Origin: Pseudomonadota bacterium
GTDB lineage: Bacteria; SAR324; XYD2-FULL-50-16; JAHJRI01
DNA length: 42,125 bases
Direction of reading: 5' to 3'
Assembly (NCBI GenBank): GCA_022360105.1
Contig: JAKSDL010000838.1
Location: 1-42,125 of the forward strand
Shown here: positions 9,022 to 16,351 of the stretch, one piece after another
How positions within the stretch are numbered: position 1 is the stretch's first letter
How the letters are laid out: each line of letters starts with the position of its first letter
Made by a program: the position numbers and the translations under genes
The notes under the pieces: model-generated
What the model was told of the DNA's origin: nothing
What the model saw: only the letters and a program-made list of their open reading frames with translations
The model's database searches: none

Positions 9022-9519
9022 CTAATGGCAACAGCCTCCTTTTTCATGCCTATGAGCATGAGCGCTTCCTCCGCAACAACCGGATTCCTCATGGCGATGT
9101 TTGGATTCAGGACCGGGTTTTTGTGAAGACTCATGTCCATGGCAATCATGGTTCTCACCATCTTTATGCTCTCGGCAAGTCTCATCGGCATTGAACTCCA
9201 GAAGCCCTTTGCTGGTAAGTACGTTTAAATTGTCTTTTACTGTTTTTCCCTCGGCCTTGAATACCCGAATCCCTGCATCATTTAATTTATTGAGAGCGCC
9301 GCCTCCGATTCCACCAACAACAACTATATCCGGTCGGGCTTCCTCAAATGACGAGAGTGGATTGCAATCACCATGTTCATGTTGTTTTCTGTCGTTTGCA
9401 ACGGCGGAAAATTCGTTGGTTTCCGAATCAAAGAGCACGTAATAGGGTGCTTTTCCAAAGTGACCGAAAATCAGACTTTCAATGCCGAGATCTGATTTCA
9501 CAGGCAAGCATACTTTCAT
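9022..9519 (-). CDS. NifX/NifB-type dinitrogenase Fe-Mo cofactor-binding domain protein with His/Cys-rich tail
   Basis: Residues 1-110 match the dinitrogenase iron-molybdenum cofactor family (NifX/NafY/MTH1175 type): FGHFGKAPYYVLFD near the start, then IVVVGGIGGGALNKL. Members without nitrogenase genes nearby are thought to bind or carry Fe-S or metal clusters. Residues 115-165 form a separate tail with seven Cys and about a dozen His, ending in CCGG and GGCCH motifs, clearly able to bind metal. It is the last gene of a three-gene operon with the DUF134 protein (45-base gap) and the FmdB-type protein. No nif genes are visible in the window, so a nitrogen fixation role is not supported. Confidence 0.88.
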   Translation of the reverse strand: MKVCLPVKSDLGIESLIFGHFGKAPYYVLFDSETNEFSAVANDRKQHEHGDCNPLSSFEEARPDIVVVGGIGGGALNKLNDAGIRVFKAEGKTVKDNLNVLTSKGLLEFNADETCREHKDGENHDCHGHESSQKPGPESKHRHEESGCCGGSAHAHRHEKGGCCH

Positions 9520-9564
9520 CTTTTACTCCGAATGATCACTGTTAAAACACTATTGACCCACATC

Positions 9565-9921
9565 TCAAGTATTTTCTAGTGAGTGACATGATTTTCCTTC
9601 CTGACATTTATCGCAACAGTAGCCATCTCCCTGACATTCAATCTCTCCTCCTTCAAGACGAATTGCCTTTCCCAGTACCAGTGCTTCGGCAATTTTTTTG
9701 TGCGCCATGGCCAGAATCCTTCCGACTGTTTGCCTGGAGATATTCATTTTTTCCGCGACCAGCTCCTGATACTGACCTTCAAAATCCGCCAACCGCAATG
9801 CTTCTACCTCATCCAGTGTCAATTCGACCTCTTCTAAATACTGCAAGGTAACCCCAGCTGGTTTGAACCAGCTGACTTTCGGATTGCCGTTTATTGACCT
9901 GGGAGATTTGGGTCTAGTCAT
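9565..9921 (-). CDS. DUF134 helix-turn-helix DNA-binding protein with Cys-rich C-terminus
   Basis: The 118-residue product begins [10 protein letters not shown] and has a sigma-70 region-4-like helix-turn-helix at about 35-80 ([16 protein letters not shown], then [20 protein letters not shown]), which is the DUF134 signature. After residue 92 comes a cluster of Cys at 96, 102, 103, 106 and 112. DUF134 proteins are predicted DNA-binding proteins and often neighbour NifX-like genes. Its start is only one base after the FmdB-type stop, so translation is probably coupled. It is the best candidate regulator of its own operon through the palindrome at 10228-10237; the Cys cluster could sense metal or redox state. 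Confidence 0.88.
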   Translation of the reverse strand: MTRPKSPRSINGNPKVSWFKPAGVTLQYLEEVELTLDEVEALRLADFEGQYQELVAEKMNISRQTVGRILAMAHKKIAEALVLGKAIRLEGGEIECQGDGYCCDKCQEGKSCHSLENT

Positions 9922-9922
9922 A

Positions 9923-10174
9923 TTAGTAGGCCATATCCTTTGCGCAGCAACTGCCTGGGCCGGGGCAATTCATCTCTCCCGGTGATGAAGCACAACAAGG
10001 TGCTCCCTGGGGTATGCTTGGTTTTGCGACCCCGGAAAGTGAAGAAGGGACTGAAAGGATTTTTTTAAGATTTTTACTTCCGCAAGACCTGCATTCCAAA
10101 GAGGGATTTGAACCAATCACGAGTATTTCGCTCTGGGTTCCGCATTCTTCGCATTCAAATTCAAATAGAGGCAT
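9923..10174 (-). CDS. FmdB-type zinc ribbon protein with Cys-rich tail
   Basis: An 83-residue protein. [12 protein letters not shown] opens an FmdB/CxxC regulatory zinc ribbon with Cys pairs at 8/11 and 28/31. The tail carries five more Cys at 60, 61, 70, 76 and 77, in Pro/Gly-rich sequence. AAGGAA lies just before the ATG, and a well-formed promoter stands about 40 bases further upstream. It is the first gene of the operon with DUF134 and NifX-like genes. FmdB ribbons occur in many small proteins of unclear role; metal binding is the safe inference. Confidence 0.85.
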   Translation of the reverse strand: MPLFEFECEECGTQSEILVIGSNPSLECRSCGSKNLKKILSVPSSLSGVAKPSIPQGAPCCASSPGEMNCPGPGSCCAKDMAY

Positions 10175-10221
10175 CGGCTTTCCTTTTTACAATCACATTA
10201 AAACAACTTATTTACTGTTAA

Positions 10222-10250
10222 ATTCTAGGCATATGCCCAAAACAAGTCAA
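10222..10250 (-). promoter_or_regulatory. Sigma-70-type promoter of the FmdB-DUF134-NifX operon with palindrome in the spacer
   Basis: On the minus strand TTGACT (10250-10245) and TAGAAT (10227-10222) are separated by exactly 17 bases. The perfect palindrome GGCATATGCC (10228-10237) fills the part of the spacer next to the -10 box. The predicted transcript start is near 10215, giving a leader of about 40 bases. A second TTGACT at 10255-10250 overlaps the first. A protein on the palindrome would block RNA polymerase; DUF134 of this operon is the natural candidate. Confidence 0.65.
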
Positions 10251-10460
10251 GTCAATAACAAGGGAATTTATGTCGTCGTGCGCCTTAATAGATCGATAGT
10301 TAGGTCTGGTTGTTCGTTTAAATGCACCATCTTAAAATTGTTGCCAAAAAACCAATGGTAAGTCGTACCTTTAATTAGTGGCTGAACAAAAACCAATTTA
10401 ACCCTTACCAGTAAAAGCTTTAAAGACAGCTTGGTACTTCGAAGCATAGTGCTTTCAGCA

Positions 10461-10517
10461 GTCAGCTCTCAGCCTGTTTTTTCCTTGTCATTGTAATGTT
10501 TTAAGCTGAACGCTGAC
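10461..10517. repeat. Imperfect inverted repeat in the 10.2-10.6 kb spacer
   Basis: GTCAGCTCTCAGC (10461-10473) pairs with GCTGAACGCTGAC (10505-10517) at 11 of 13 positions. The sequence resembles repetitive extragenic elements rich in AGCTGA units. It lies 77 bases past the stop codon of the Nudix gene. It may be a dispersed repeat. The rest of the spacer holds no gene. Confidence 0.4.
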
Positions 10518-10593
10518 AGCATATTAATCTTCAAGCTGAATGCCGGCATCTGGCATAAGGTTGGATAAGGGTTTCGCGATTTTCGTTCAGGCA

Positions 10594-11151
10594 CTAATTA
10601 TAAGGCAGATGTTTCCTTAAGGATTGCATTAACAGCTGATGACTGGAAAATGCCAGGTATTTGTCTTCTATCAAAGCGGGTGCTTTGAACAAAATGTCAG
10701 CAACATCGTCCTGAAACTTCAACGGTGCCCAGTTCGAAACTTCACAAATAAACACCGTATCAACCGGATAATATACGATTCCTTTGAAGGGATAGCTGGT
10801 GACAAAGGATTTATAGTAAATCGGATTGCTGATTTTGAGGTTTAACTCTTCTTCGATTTCACGAATCAAGGCTTGTTCAAGCGTTTCTCCTTCTTCAACA
10901 AAACCACCGGGAAGATCGAATAAGCCTTTTCCGGGATCATATTTACGTTTTGTCAGCAGAATTTCATTTTGAGGGTTTTTCAAGACAGCAACAACAGAAA
11001 CCGGAGGATTGACATAATAGGTAAATCCACACTGGCTGCAAAGCAGCCGATTTTCGTAAGGGTTGGAAAATCTGTCACTTCCGCAATGCGGACAAAACTT
11101 GAATTTTTGTGTGGTGCTGCCGGAATTTGATGCTTGCTTTGGACTATTCAT
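10594..11151 (-). CDS. Nudix hydrolase with N-terminal zinc ribbon
   Basis: From the ATG at 11151 the product has 185 residues. CPHCG and CSQCG form an N-terminal zinc ribbon like that of NADH pyrophosphatases; then comes a Nudix box, GGFVEEGETLEQALIREIEEEL. The Gly that usually follows the EExx of the box is Asn here. Such enzymes cleave nucleoside diphosphates linked to another group; the substrate cannot be read from sequence. The frame stays open upstream to 11253, but that would run 76 bases into the Fe-S protein gene and adds low-complexity sequence, so the later ATG, 26 bases after that gene, is preferred. Confidence 0.85.
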   Translation of the reverse strand: MNSPKQASNSGSTTQKFKFCPHCGSDRFSNPYENRLLCSQCGFTYYVNPPVSVVAVLKNPQNEILLTKRKYDPGKGLFDLPGGFVEEGETLEQALIREIEEELNLKISNPIYYKSFVTSYPFKGIVYYPVDTVFICEVSNWAPLKFQDDVADILFKAPALIEDKYLAFSSHQLLMQSLRKHLPYN

Positions 11152-11177
11152 GTCACTTAGTTTTCCTGATTTGTGAA

Positions 11178-12281
11178 TTAATCGATCCTTTTCGGGGGGA
11201 GAAATACCTGGCGTTCCTCGGTTTGCAGCAGTTGAATCACTTGATCCGGGCAATGATGAACGCAGATACCACAGCCAATACAGGTGGTCTCATCAACAAA
11301 GGCAGCGCTGTCCTGCATAGATATAGATTCAATCGGGCACAAAGGAATACATGTTTCACAGGCGGTGCAGTCATCAAAATTGACTTGGGCCAGGTATTTG
11401 GTATGGCAATGGTAGGGAGCGACGCCTCGGTAATACATTTGAAACGGACCGCAACAGCATTGACAACAATTGCAAATGGCTTCTTCATCAAGCTCCTTAT
11501 CCAAATGGATGTGGAAAGCTTTGTGAACAAGGCCATCATCGGAAGCTTTTTCCAGAATTTGCTTTGCCTGCTCTTTGGTAATCGTTTTAGCAAATTCATA
11601 TTCAGTCGCAAATAGTGCACTTTTACCAAGCAGCAGGCAATTCAATCGCTCAGAGGTAGTCTGGCAGGGGTCATCGAGAAGGTCTTTGGAATGTCTGCAG
11701 TAGCAATGTGCAAGGGCAATATCATCGAATTTATCTACAATTTTTGAAACTGCCTGCAACGGTAGAATTTTATCGGCTGAGTCCACCCCAACTTCCTCTT
11801 CAACAGGTACAACCCTGACAACTGGCGGGAACTTTTTTGCTTCTGTTACATAAAGCTCATAGTGTTCCTGGGTAAATTGCTTCATTTCATCAAGCATTTT
11901 ATCAAACAGCAAGGCCAACTTACGGTGCTTAGGGCTTGTTTCTCCTTTGAGGTTTGTGTACTCAAACAGCCCCGGGAACGGACCTAGCAGCCTGTAAACC
12001 TGTATACCCGTGGTTCTGCTTTTTGTTCCAACGACAATGCCTCCGTACATCAAACTCTTTAGCATATCTTCCAGATCTGATTTGGCGTAACCTGTTCTTT
12101 CCTGAAGTTGCTCCAGGTTGAGTGATGGTTTGTCAAATGCTGAGATAAATCTGGCCTGTTCTTCCGTCATAATTGTCTGCAGCAGTTCGATCACGGTGTC
12201 ACTTATAATGATTGGAATTTTGCCGGCCTTGATTATCGCCTGCGCTGCCGGGTTCCAGATGGTAGCAAGATTATCGTTCAT
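11178..12281 (-). CDS. Winged-helix and 4Fe-4S dicluster protein with extra Cys clusters
   Basis: This 367-residue protein has an N-terminal region (about 30-100) that looks like a winged helix-turn-helix. A middle part carries CYCRH at 193-197 plus C206 and C215. Then comes ICNCCQCCC at 269-277 and two classical [4Fe-4S] motifs, CTACETCIPLCP (305-316) and CIGCGICVHHCP (334-345). The middle Cys groups could hold a third cluster. The architecture is seen in anaerobe Fe-S proteins of unknown function; electron transfer or redox-linked gene control are both possible. The Nudix gene follows after 26 bases. No membrane segment or signal is visible. Confidence 0.85.
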   Translation of the reverse strand: MNDNLATIWNPAAQAIIKAGKIPIIISDTVIELLQTIMTEEQARFISAFDKPSLNLEQLQERTGYAKSDLEDMLKSLMYGGIVVGTKSRTTGIQVYRLLGPFPGLFEYTNLKGETSPKHRKLALLFDKMLDEMKQFTQEHYELYVTEAKKFPPVVRVVPVEEEVGVDSADKILPLQAVSKIVDKFDDIALAHCYCRHSKDLLDDPCQTTSERLNCLLLGKSALFATEYEFAKTITKEQAKQILEKASDDGLVHKAFHIHLDKELDEEAICNCCQCCCGPFQMYYRGVAPYHCHTKYLAQVNFDDCTACETCIPLCPIESISMQDSAAFVDETTCIGCGICVHHCPDQVIQLLQTEERQVFLPPKRID

Positions 12282-13022
12282 GATGTTCTTCCCTGGATTG
12301 TGTTGTTTTCATGAGGTAGCCGAATTGAAGCTAAAACCAAACGTCATGTCTGTCTTGGGTGTCAGACATAGCATTCAGAAAAAGTGCTATCAAGTCAAAT
12401 CGATTATGGGATCAAAGCAGAGAAAATACGATGGGGAAAGTGAACTTGAGTCTATGGGGGTGAATTGTGAAAGCCTGCTCTCGGGTGAAAGCAGGTTTCT
12501 CAAGTGGAGGCTTTTTGTGAAGTCGAAGGGTTGAAACACGATTTAGATTTTCTTGGCTAAACCCAAATCAAGTTCATTTTGGAGCTCAGAGCAGCGAAAG
12601 AACTGCTTTTTCGACTTCATGGAGAGCAAGGATGATTACTCATCCAAAAAAGAGATGAAACGCATTTACTGATTTTTTTTGAATTCCAACGCACATCATT
12701 CGACTAAAAAATTAAATTCTCACATTTACAGACCATTTTCTCATGTCTAAAGCTGATGTTTTGCCTGAATTCAATTTCAGTATAGTTTGGTAAAATAATA
12801 AGTCAAATTAATTATTTTTATTGCTTTAATGATTTTAATTGAACATGTTTTCCTGTTTTTCAGTTTCAAAGCCTGTCATCTAAGCACCTAAAACCATAAT
12901 CATTCCCTTTGGGTATGCCTGGAACATATTTTGTTTCGGTACGATCTTGAATAATAATTTTTCGATTGCTATAAACGAACCAAGCTTCCGTTTATGATTA
13001 GAAGTGTCATCAGGAGAATATA
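12282..13022. other. Long AT-rich spacer between divergent genes
   Basis: No gene is supported in these 741 bases. A stem AAGCCTGCT/AGCAGGTTT (12471-12498, one G-U pair) lies within it. A short hairpin AGCAG/CTGCT with trailing T run (12590-12611) resembles a weak terminator. TGAAGTCGAA (12518-12527) and TTCGACTTCA (12610-12619) form a perfect 10-base inverted repeat. A small RNA cannot be excluded. The promoter of the thioesterase gene is at the right end. Confidence 0.45.
12947..12995 (+). promoter_or_regulatory. Promoter and operator-like repeat of the thioesterase gene
   Basis: TTGAAT (12947-12952), 17 bases, TATAAA (12970-12975) is a good sigma-70 promoter 48 bases before the start at 13023. 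ATAAACG (12971-12977) and CGTTTAT (12989-12995), perfect 7-base arms with an 11-base spacer, overlap the -10 box, as expected for a repressor site. Confidence 0.55.
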
Positions 13023-13412
13023 ATGAGTTCACAGGTCTATCATCTGCCGGTTCAAATTTATTATGAAGACACAGACCATTCCGGTGTTGTGTATCATGCT
13101 AATTATCTTAAGTATTTTGAAAGATCCAGGGAGCACGTGATAGGCAAACAAATTCTCGTGGATTTATGGAAGAAGGAAGGACTGGGTTTTGCTGTGTACA
13201 AGGCAGATATCACTTATTCAGAAGGTGCGGAATTTGGCGATGTGCTGGATATTCGCTCCAGTTACCGAATCGACGGGAAATATAGGATAATCTGGCAACA
13301 TGAAGCCTGGCGTGAGGGAGGAAAAAAACCAGCTGTATCCTGTGAACTACATCTAGTTTGTATGGACAGGGACAAGAAACTGGTGCCTATTCCCTTTGAT
13401 TATTTTTCCTGA
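13023..13412 (+). CDS. YbgC-type acyl-CoA thioesterase (hotdog fold, 4HBT)
   Basis: The 129-residue product has the family signature YYEDTDHSGVVYHANYL, with the catalytic Asp at residue 18, and FERSREH in the following helix. These are the hallmarks of YbgC/4-hydroxybenzoyl-CoA thioesterase proteins, which cleave short acyl-CoA esters in the cytoplasm. AGGAG lies six bases before the ATG. No tol-pal genes are nearby, so the Tol-Pal link of E. coli YbgC cannot be assumed. The enoyl-CoA isomerase-like gene follows after 147 bases and points to CoA-thioester metabolism. Confidence 0.9.
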   Translation: MSSQVYHLPVQIYYEDTDHSGVVYHANYLKYFERSREHVIGKQILVDLWKKEGLGFAVYKADITYSEGAEFGDVLDIRSSYRIDGKYRIIWQHEAWREGGKKPAVSCELHLVCMDRDKKLVPIPFDYFS

Positions 13413-13427
13413 AAGGTTGCTGATCAA

Positions 13428-13454
13428 TATTATTTATCTGTTTGATAAATAATA
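13428..13454. repeat. Perfect AT-rich hairpin between thioesterase and isomerase genes
   Basis: TATTATTTATC (13428-13438) and GATAAATAATA (13444-13454) are perfect 11-base arms around TGTTT. A second inverted repeat, GTTTAT (13460-13465)/ATAAAC (13471-13476), follows directly and shares its half-site with the repeat at 12971-12995. Confidence 0.5.
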
Positions 13455-13472
13455 CTTACGTTTATTTACGAT

Positions 13473-13506
13473 AAACCAATGCAATAATTAATGCGTATTG
13501 GTTTTT
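13473..13506 (+). terminator. Terminator-like hairpin before the isomerase gene
   Basis: AAACCAAT (13473-13480) pairs with ATTGGTTT (13497-13504), with an inner GCA/TGC helix and a trailing T run to 13506. This could end the thioesterase transcript. Its left arm overlaps the repeat at 13460-13476, so only one of the two can form. Confidence 0.5.
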
Positions 13507-13559
13507 AGACTCCGCAGAAGGAATGGATTCACTGATAACCCCAATGTTTAGGGAGGAGC

Positions 13560-14261
13560 ATGGAACATTTTTCATATACAACTGATGAAAACGTTGCCAT
13601 TGTCACAATGGACAGTGGTGAGAACAGGTTTAATTACGAGTTTTTTGAGCAATTTCATAAACTACTGGATGAATTGGAACAAATTGACAACCTGAATGTA
13701 CTGGTTGTTAAATCCTCTCATGAAAAGATCTGGTCAAATGGAATAGATTTGGAGTGGATCGCAACAAACATGGAAAAAGATGGTCCCGGCTTTTTTGAGG
13801 AGTTTGCTGTTGAAATGTATCGACTCTTTAACAGAATTTTAACCTATCCCATGATCACTTTTGCGGCCATTACGGGTCATGCCTTTGCAGGTGGAGCTAT
13901 TATGTCATGCGCATTTGACTACAGGTACATGAGAGATGATCGGGGTTGGTTTTGTTTTCCGGAAATTGATATCAAAATTCCGTTTACGCCTTTTTTGAAT
14001 GCCATTGCGTTAAAAGCGATTCCTATTAGGAAATTGAACCAGATGCAACTCACCGGAGAACGGCTTACAGCGGAAGAATGCCTAAATGCCGGCATTATCC
14101 GGAAGATCTGCACCCTGGATTCCATGATTCCTGAAATCCTTGAATATGCCAAGACGCTGGTAAAGGACAAAGAGATGATCAAGAAGATGAAGGCTGAGCT
14201 ATTCTCCGATATTGTCCAAATCTGCAAGGATGAATTAGCAAAACACAACAAGTCTCTATAG
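13560..14261 (+). CDS. Enoyl-CoA hydratase/isomerase family protein, probably isomerase-type
   Basis: A 233-residue crotonase-fold protein. GHAFAGGAIMSCAFDYRYM (106-124) gives the oxyanion-hole loop and CoA site, and FPEIDIKIPF supplies a Glu at 135. The first catalytic Glu of true hydratases, normally just after the GGG turn, is absent (A-I-M instead). A single Glu and the DYRYMRDDRGWF segment resemble delta3,delta2-enoyl-CoA isomerases. Substrate unknown. GGGAGGAG lies directly before the ATG, a very strong ribosome site. The neighbouring thioesterase supports an acyl-CoA role. Confidence 0.85.
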   Translation: MEHFSYTTDENVAIVTMDSGENRFNYEFFEQFHKLLDELEQIDNLNVLVVKSSHEKIWSNGIDLEWIATNMEKDGPGFFEEFAVEMYRLFNRILTYPMITFAAITGHAFAGGAIMSCAFDYRYMRDDRGWFCFPEIDIKIPFTPFLNAIALKAIPIRKLNQMQLTGERLTAEECLNAGIIRKICTLDSMIPEILEYAKTLVKDKEMIKKMKAELFSDIVQICKDELAKHNKSL

Positions 14262-14533
14262 AAAAAAGCTAATCTGAAGTTTTGGCGATCTTTTCTAAAT
14301 TCTGGTTAGAATGGATCGTCCTGCCCGAAAAAAATTCTCCAATTGTTCACAACTTGGGAAACTAATAACGAAAACAGTTCCATCAATTTATCCAGACGTG
14401 TTACACTCCGTGCATGTGTGTTATGGGTATTCAAACTCGGAATACGGGCCGGCGTTTGCATATCCTTGCGAGCTGTTCATAATAGCGTGCTTAGAAAAAA
14501 TCGATTGTTTTGGAATTCAAAGCGAGTGGTTAA

Positions 14534-16024
14534 ATGGCAGTTTTTGAGGAATATTTAACATATGATGCAATTGGTCTGGCTGAGTTGGTCAAAAGAAAGG
14601 AGATCTCAGCCTCAGAATTGTGCAATACGGCAATTCAACGGATTGAATCATATAATCCTCTTTTAAATGCGGTTATAACGTTCATGTACAGTCAGATCAG
14701 TGAACAGATCGAAGGTCCCTTGGAGCAAGGAGTTTTTACCGGTGTTCCCATGCTATTGAAGGATTTGCTGGCTGCCTATGCAGGCGCACCATTGACCAGC
14801 GGCAGCCGTGCCTTTGAGTTCTATATTCCGAATTACGACAGCGAAGTTGTTTCAAGAATCAAGAAAACCGGATCACTGATCATCGGAAAAACAAATTGCC
14901 CTGAATTTGGATTGATGGGAGTGACCGAGCCTGAATTGCATGGACCCGCCCGAAATCCCTGGAACCCGGAGCACACACCAGGTGGCTCAAGTGGCGGTTC
15001 CGCCGCAGCTGTCGCCGCAGGGATGGTTCCTGTTGCGACTGCCGGTGATGGCGGAGGTTCTATTCGTATTCCAGCAGCGTATTGTGGTTTATTTGGTTTA
15101 AAACCATCACGTGGCAGAGTCCCCACCGGACCAGATTATGGCGAAATCTGGCAAGGTGCCGTATCTGAACATGTTATTACCAGAACCGTTAGAGACAGTG
15201 CTGCCATGTTGGATGCTATTCAGGGACCGGATGTTGGTGCACCGTATTCAATAACTGATCCGGAGAGGCCTTATCTTGAAGAGGTCAGTATAGATCCCGG
15301 GAAATTGAGAATTGCCTTTTGCACTGAATCCCCCATTCATACTGCAGTTGATAAAGAATGTGTCAAGGCAGTTGAAAATACGGTAAAATTACTGGAATCT
15401 CTCGGGCACCATGTAGAAGAAGACAAACCGAATCTAGATGGAATTGCACTGGCAAAAAGCTATACAATGTTGTATTGCGGCGAGATGGCAGCTGATTTGA
15501 AAACAATTCCGGATTTGATAGGCAGGCGATTAAATCCCTTGGACCTGGAGCTGGAAACCAGGACACTAGCGGTTTTGGGAAGTGCCTGCACAGCAGGAGA
15601 GTTTGTAAGTGCCATGAGGGAATGGGGGAAAGCTTCTCGAATCATGGGGAAGTTCCACGAAAAGTATGATATTTACATCACACCCACAACAGCCTCATTA
15701 CCTGCCAGAATTGGCGAGCTCAAACCAAAAGCCCGTGAAGAGTTGATAATGAAACTGGTCAATTCGCTAAAAATGGGGAGGCTTTTGAAGTCATCAGGGC
15801 TGATTGATCAACTTGCCATTGATATGTTGCGGAGAACTCCGTTTACCCAACTTGCTAACTTCACTGGCCAACCGGCGATGAGCGTCCCTCTCCATTGGTC
15901 ACCCGAAGGCTTTCCTTGCGGTGTTCAGTTTATTGGCCGATTTGGTGATGAGGCAATCCTGTTCAGACTAGCCGGTCAACTGGAAAGAGCCCTCCCCTGG
16001 TTTGATATGCGACCAAAACTTTGA
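14534..16024 (+). CDS. Amidase signature-family hydrolase
   Basis: A 496-residue amidase. The catalytic triad is readable: Lys76 in LLKDLL, the cis-Ser in GGSSGGSAA (about 152-153) and the nucleophile Ser176 in GDGGGSIRIPA. Length and motif spacing fit amidases of the GatA/6-aminohexanoate-cyclic-dimer hydrolase type. It is not flanked by gatB or gatC, so it is probably a stand-alone amidase rather than GatA. The start codon has only a weak ribosome site. It converges with the next gene, with a single base between the two stop codons, leaving no room for a terminator. The substrate is unknown. Confidence 0.9.
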   Translation: MAVFEEYLTYDAIGLAELVKRKEISASELCNTAIQRIESYNPLLNAVITFMYSQISEQIEGPLEQGVFTGVPMLLKDLLAAYAGAPLTSGSRAFEFYIPNYDSEVVSRIKKTGSLIIGKTNCPEFGLMGVTEPELHGPARNPWNPEHTPGGSSGGSAAAVAAGMVPVATAGDGGGSIRIPAAYCGLFGLKPSRGRVPTGPDYGEIWQGAVSEHVITRTVRDSAAMLDAIQGPDVGAPYSITDPERPYLEEVSIDPGKLRIAFCTESPIHTAVDKECVKAVENTVKLLESLGHHVEEDKPNLDGIALAKSYTMLYCGEMAADLKTIPDLIGRRLNPLDLELETRTLAVLGSACTAGEFVSAMREWGKASRIMGKFHEKYDIYITPTTASLPARIGELKPKAREELIMKLVNSLKMGRLLKSSGLIDQLAIDMLRRTPFTQLANFTGQPAMSVPLHWSPEGFPCGVQFIGRFGDEAILFRLAGQLERALPWFDMRPKL

Positions 16025-16025
16025 T

Positions 16026-16268
16026 TTATTCCTTTAAAAACAGTTTGTGGTATTCAGGCTCGGTAAGATGTCGTTTCATGGTATTCGTCACCATCGAGAA
16101 AATCTCTTCCAGTTCATTATCACTCAATCGGGCAATCAATGCCTTCATTAGTGCATCATCGGAAAATTTCTGCAAATAGCAAATCACTGTATCTTCATCA
16201 GATTTCCTATCCATACCGAAAGCGAGCATGCCTTCATATTCCTCGACGAAGTTATGGGAGTGTTTCAT
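16026..16268 (-). CDS. Conserved small cytoplasmic protein of unknown function
   Basis: An 80-residue acidic, helical protein. Features such as HNFVEEYEGMLAFGMDRKSD, followed by a segment on DALMKALIARLSDNELEEI, recall a family of about 80 residues annotated only as cytoplasmic protein in proteobacteria. There is no metal motif, signal or membrane segment. It lies 83 bases downstream of the 1035-residue gene on the same strand and may be cotranscribed with it. Function unknown. Confidence 0.7.
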   Translation of the reverse strand: MKHSHNFVEEYEGMLAFGMDRKSDEDTVICYLQKFSDDALMKALIARLSDNELEEIFSMVTNTMKRHLTEPEYHKLFLKE

Positions 16269-16351
16269 TTGTCAGCTCTTGTGTTAGTTTTTAATTTATA
16301 GGTGAAAGGTGGGTTTAATGGGGAATTTGACAGGAGTCATAAGAAATTGAA

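Noticed and set aside
9022..9519. Nitrogen fixation gene
   Set aside because: The NifX-like domain is widespread outside nitrogen fixation and no other nif gene is in the window.
10014..10361. 115-codon plus-strand frame
   Set aside because: Antisense to the FmdB-type gene and running through its promoter; no independent support.
12118..12534. Plus-strand frame of 138 codons across the start of the Fe-S protein gene
   Set aside because: Its first part is antisense to a well-supported gene, and it has no ribosome site or family resemblance.
14311..14547. Overlapping small frames before the amidase gene
   Set aside because: No ribosome site or protein-like pattern in either frame.
14534..16024. 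GatA subunit of the Glu-tRNA amidotransferase
   Set aside because: No gatB or gatC nearby and several sequence features fit stand-alone amidases better.
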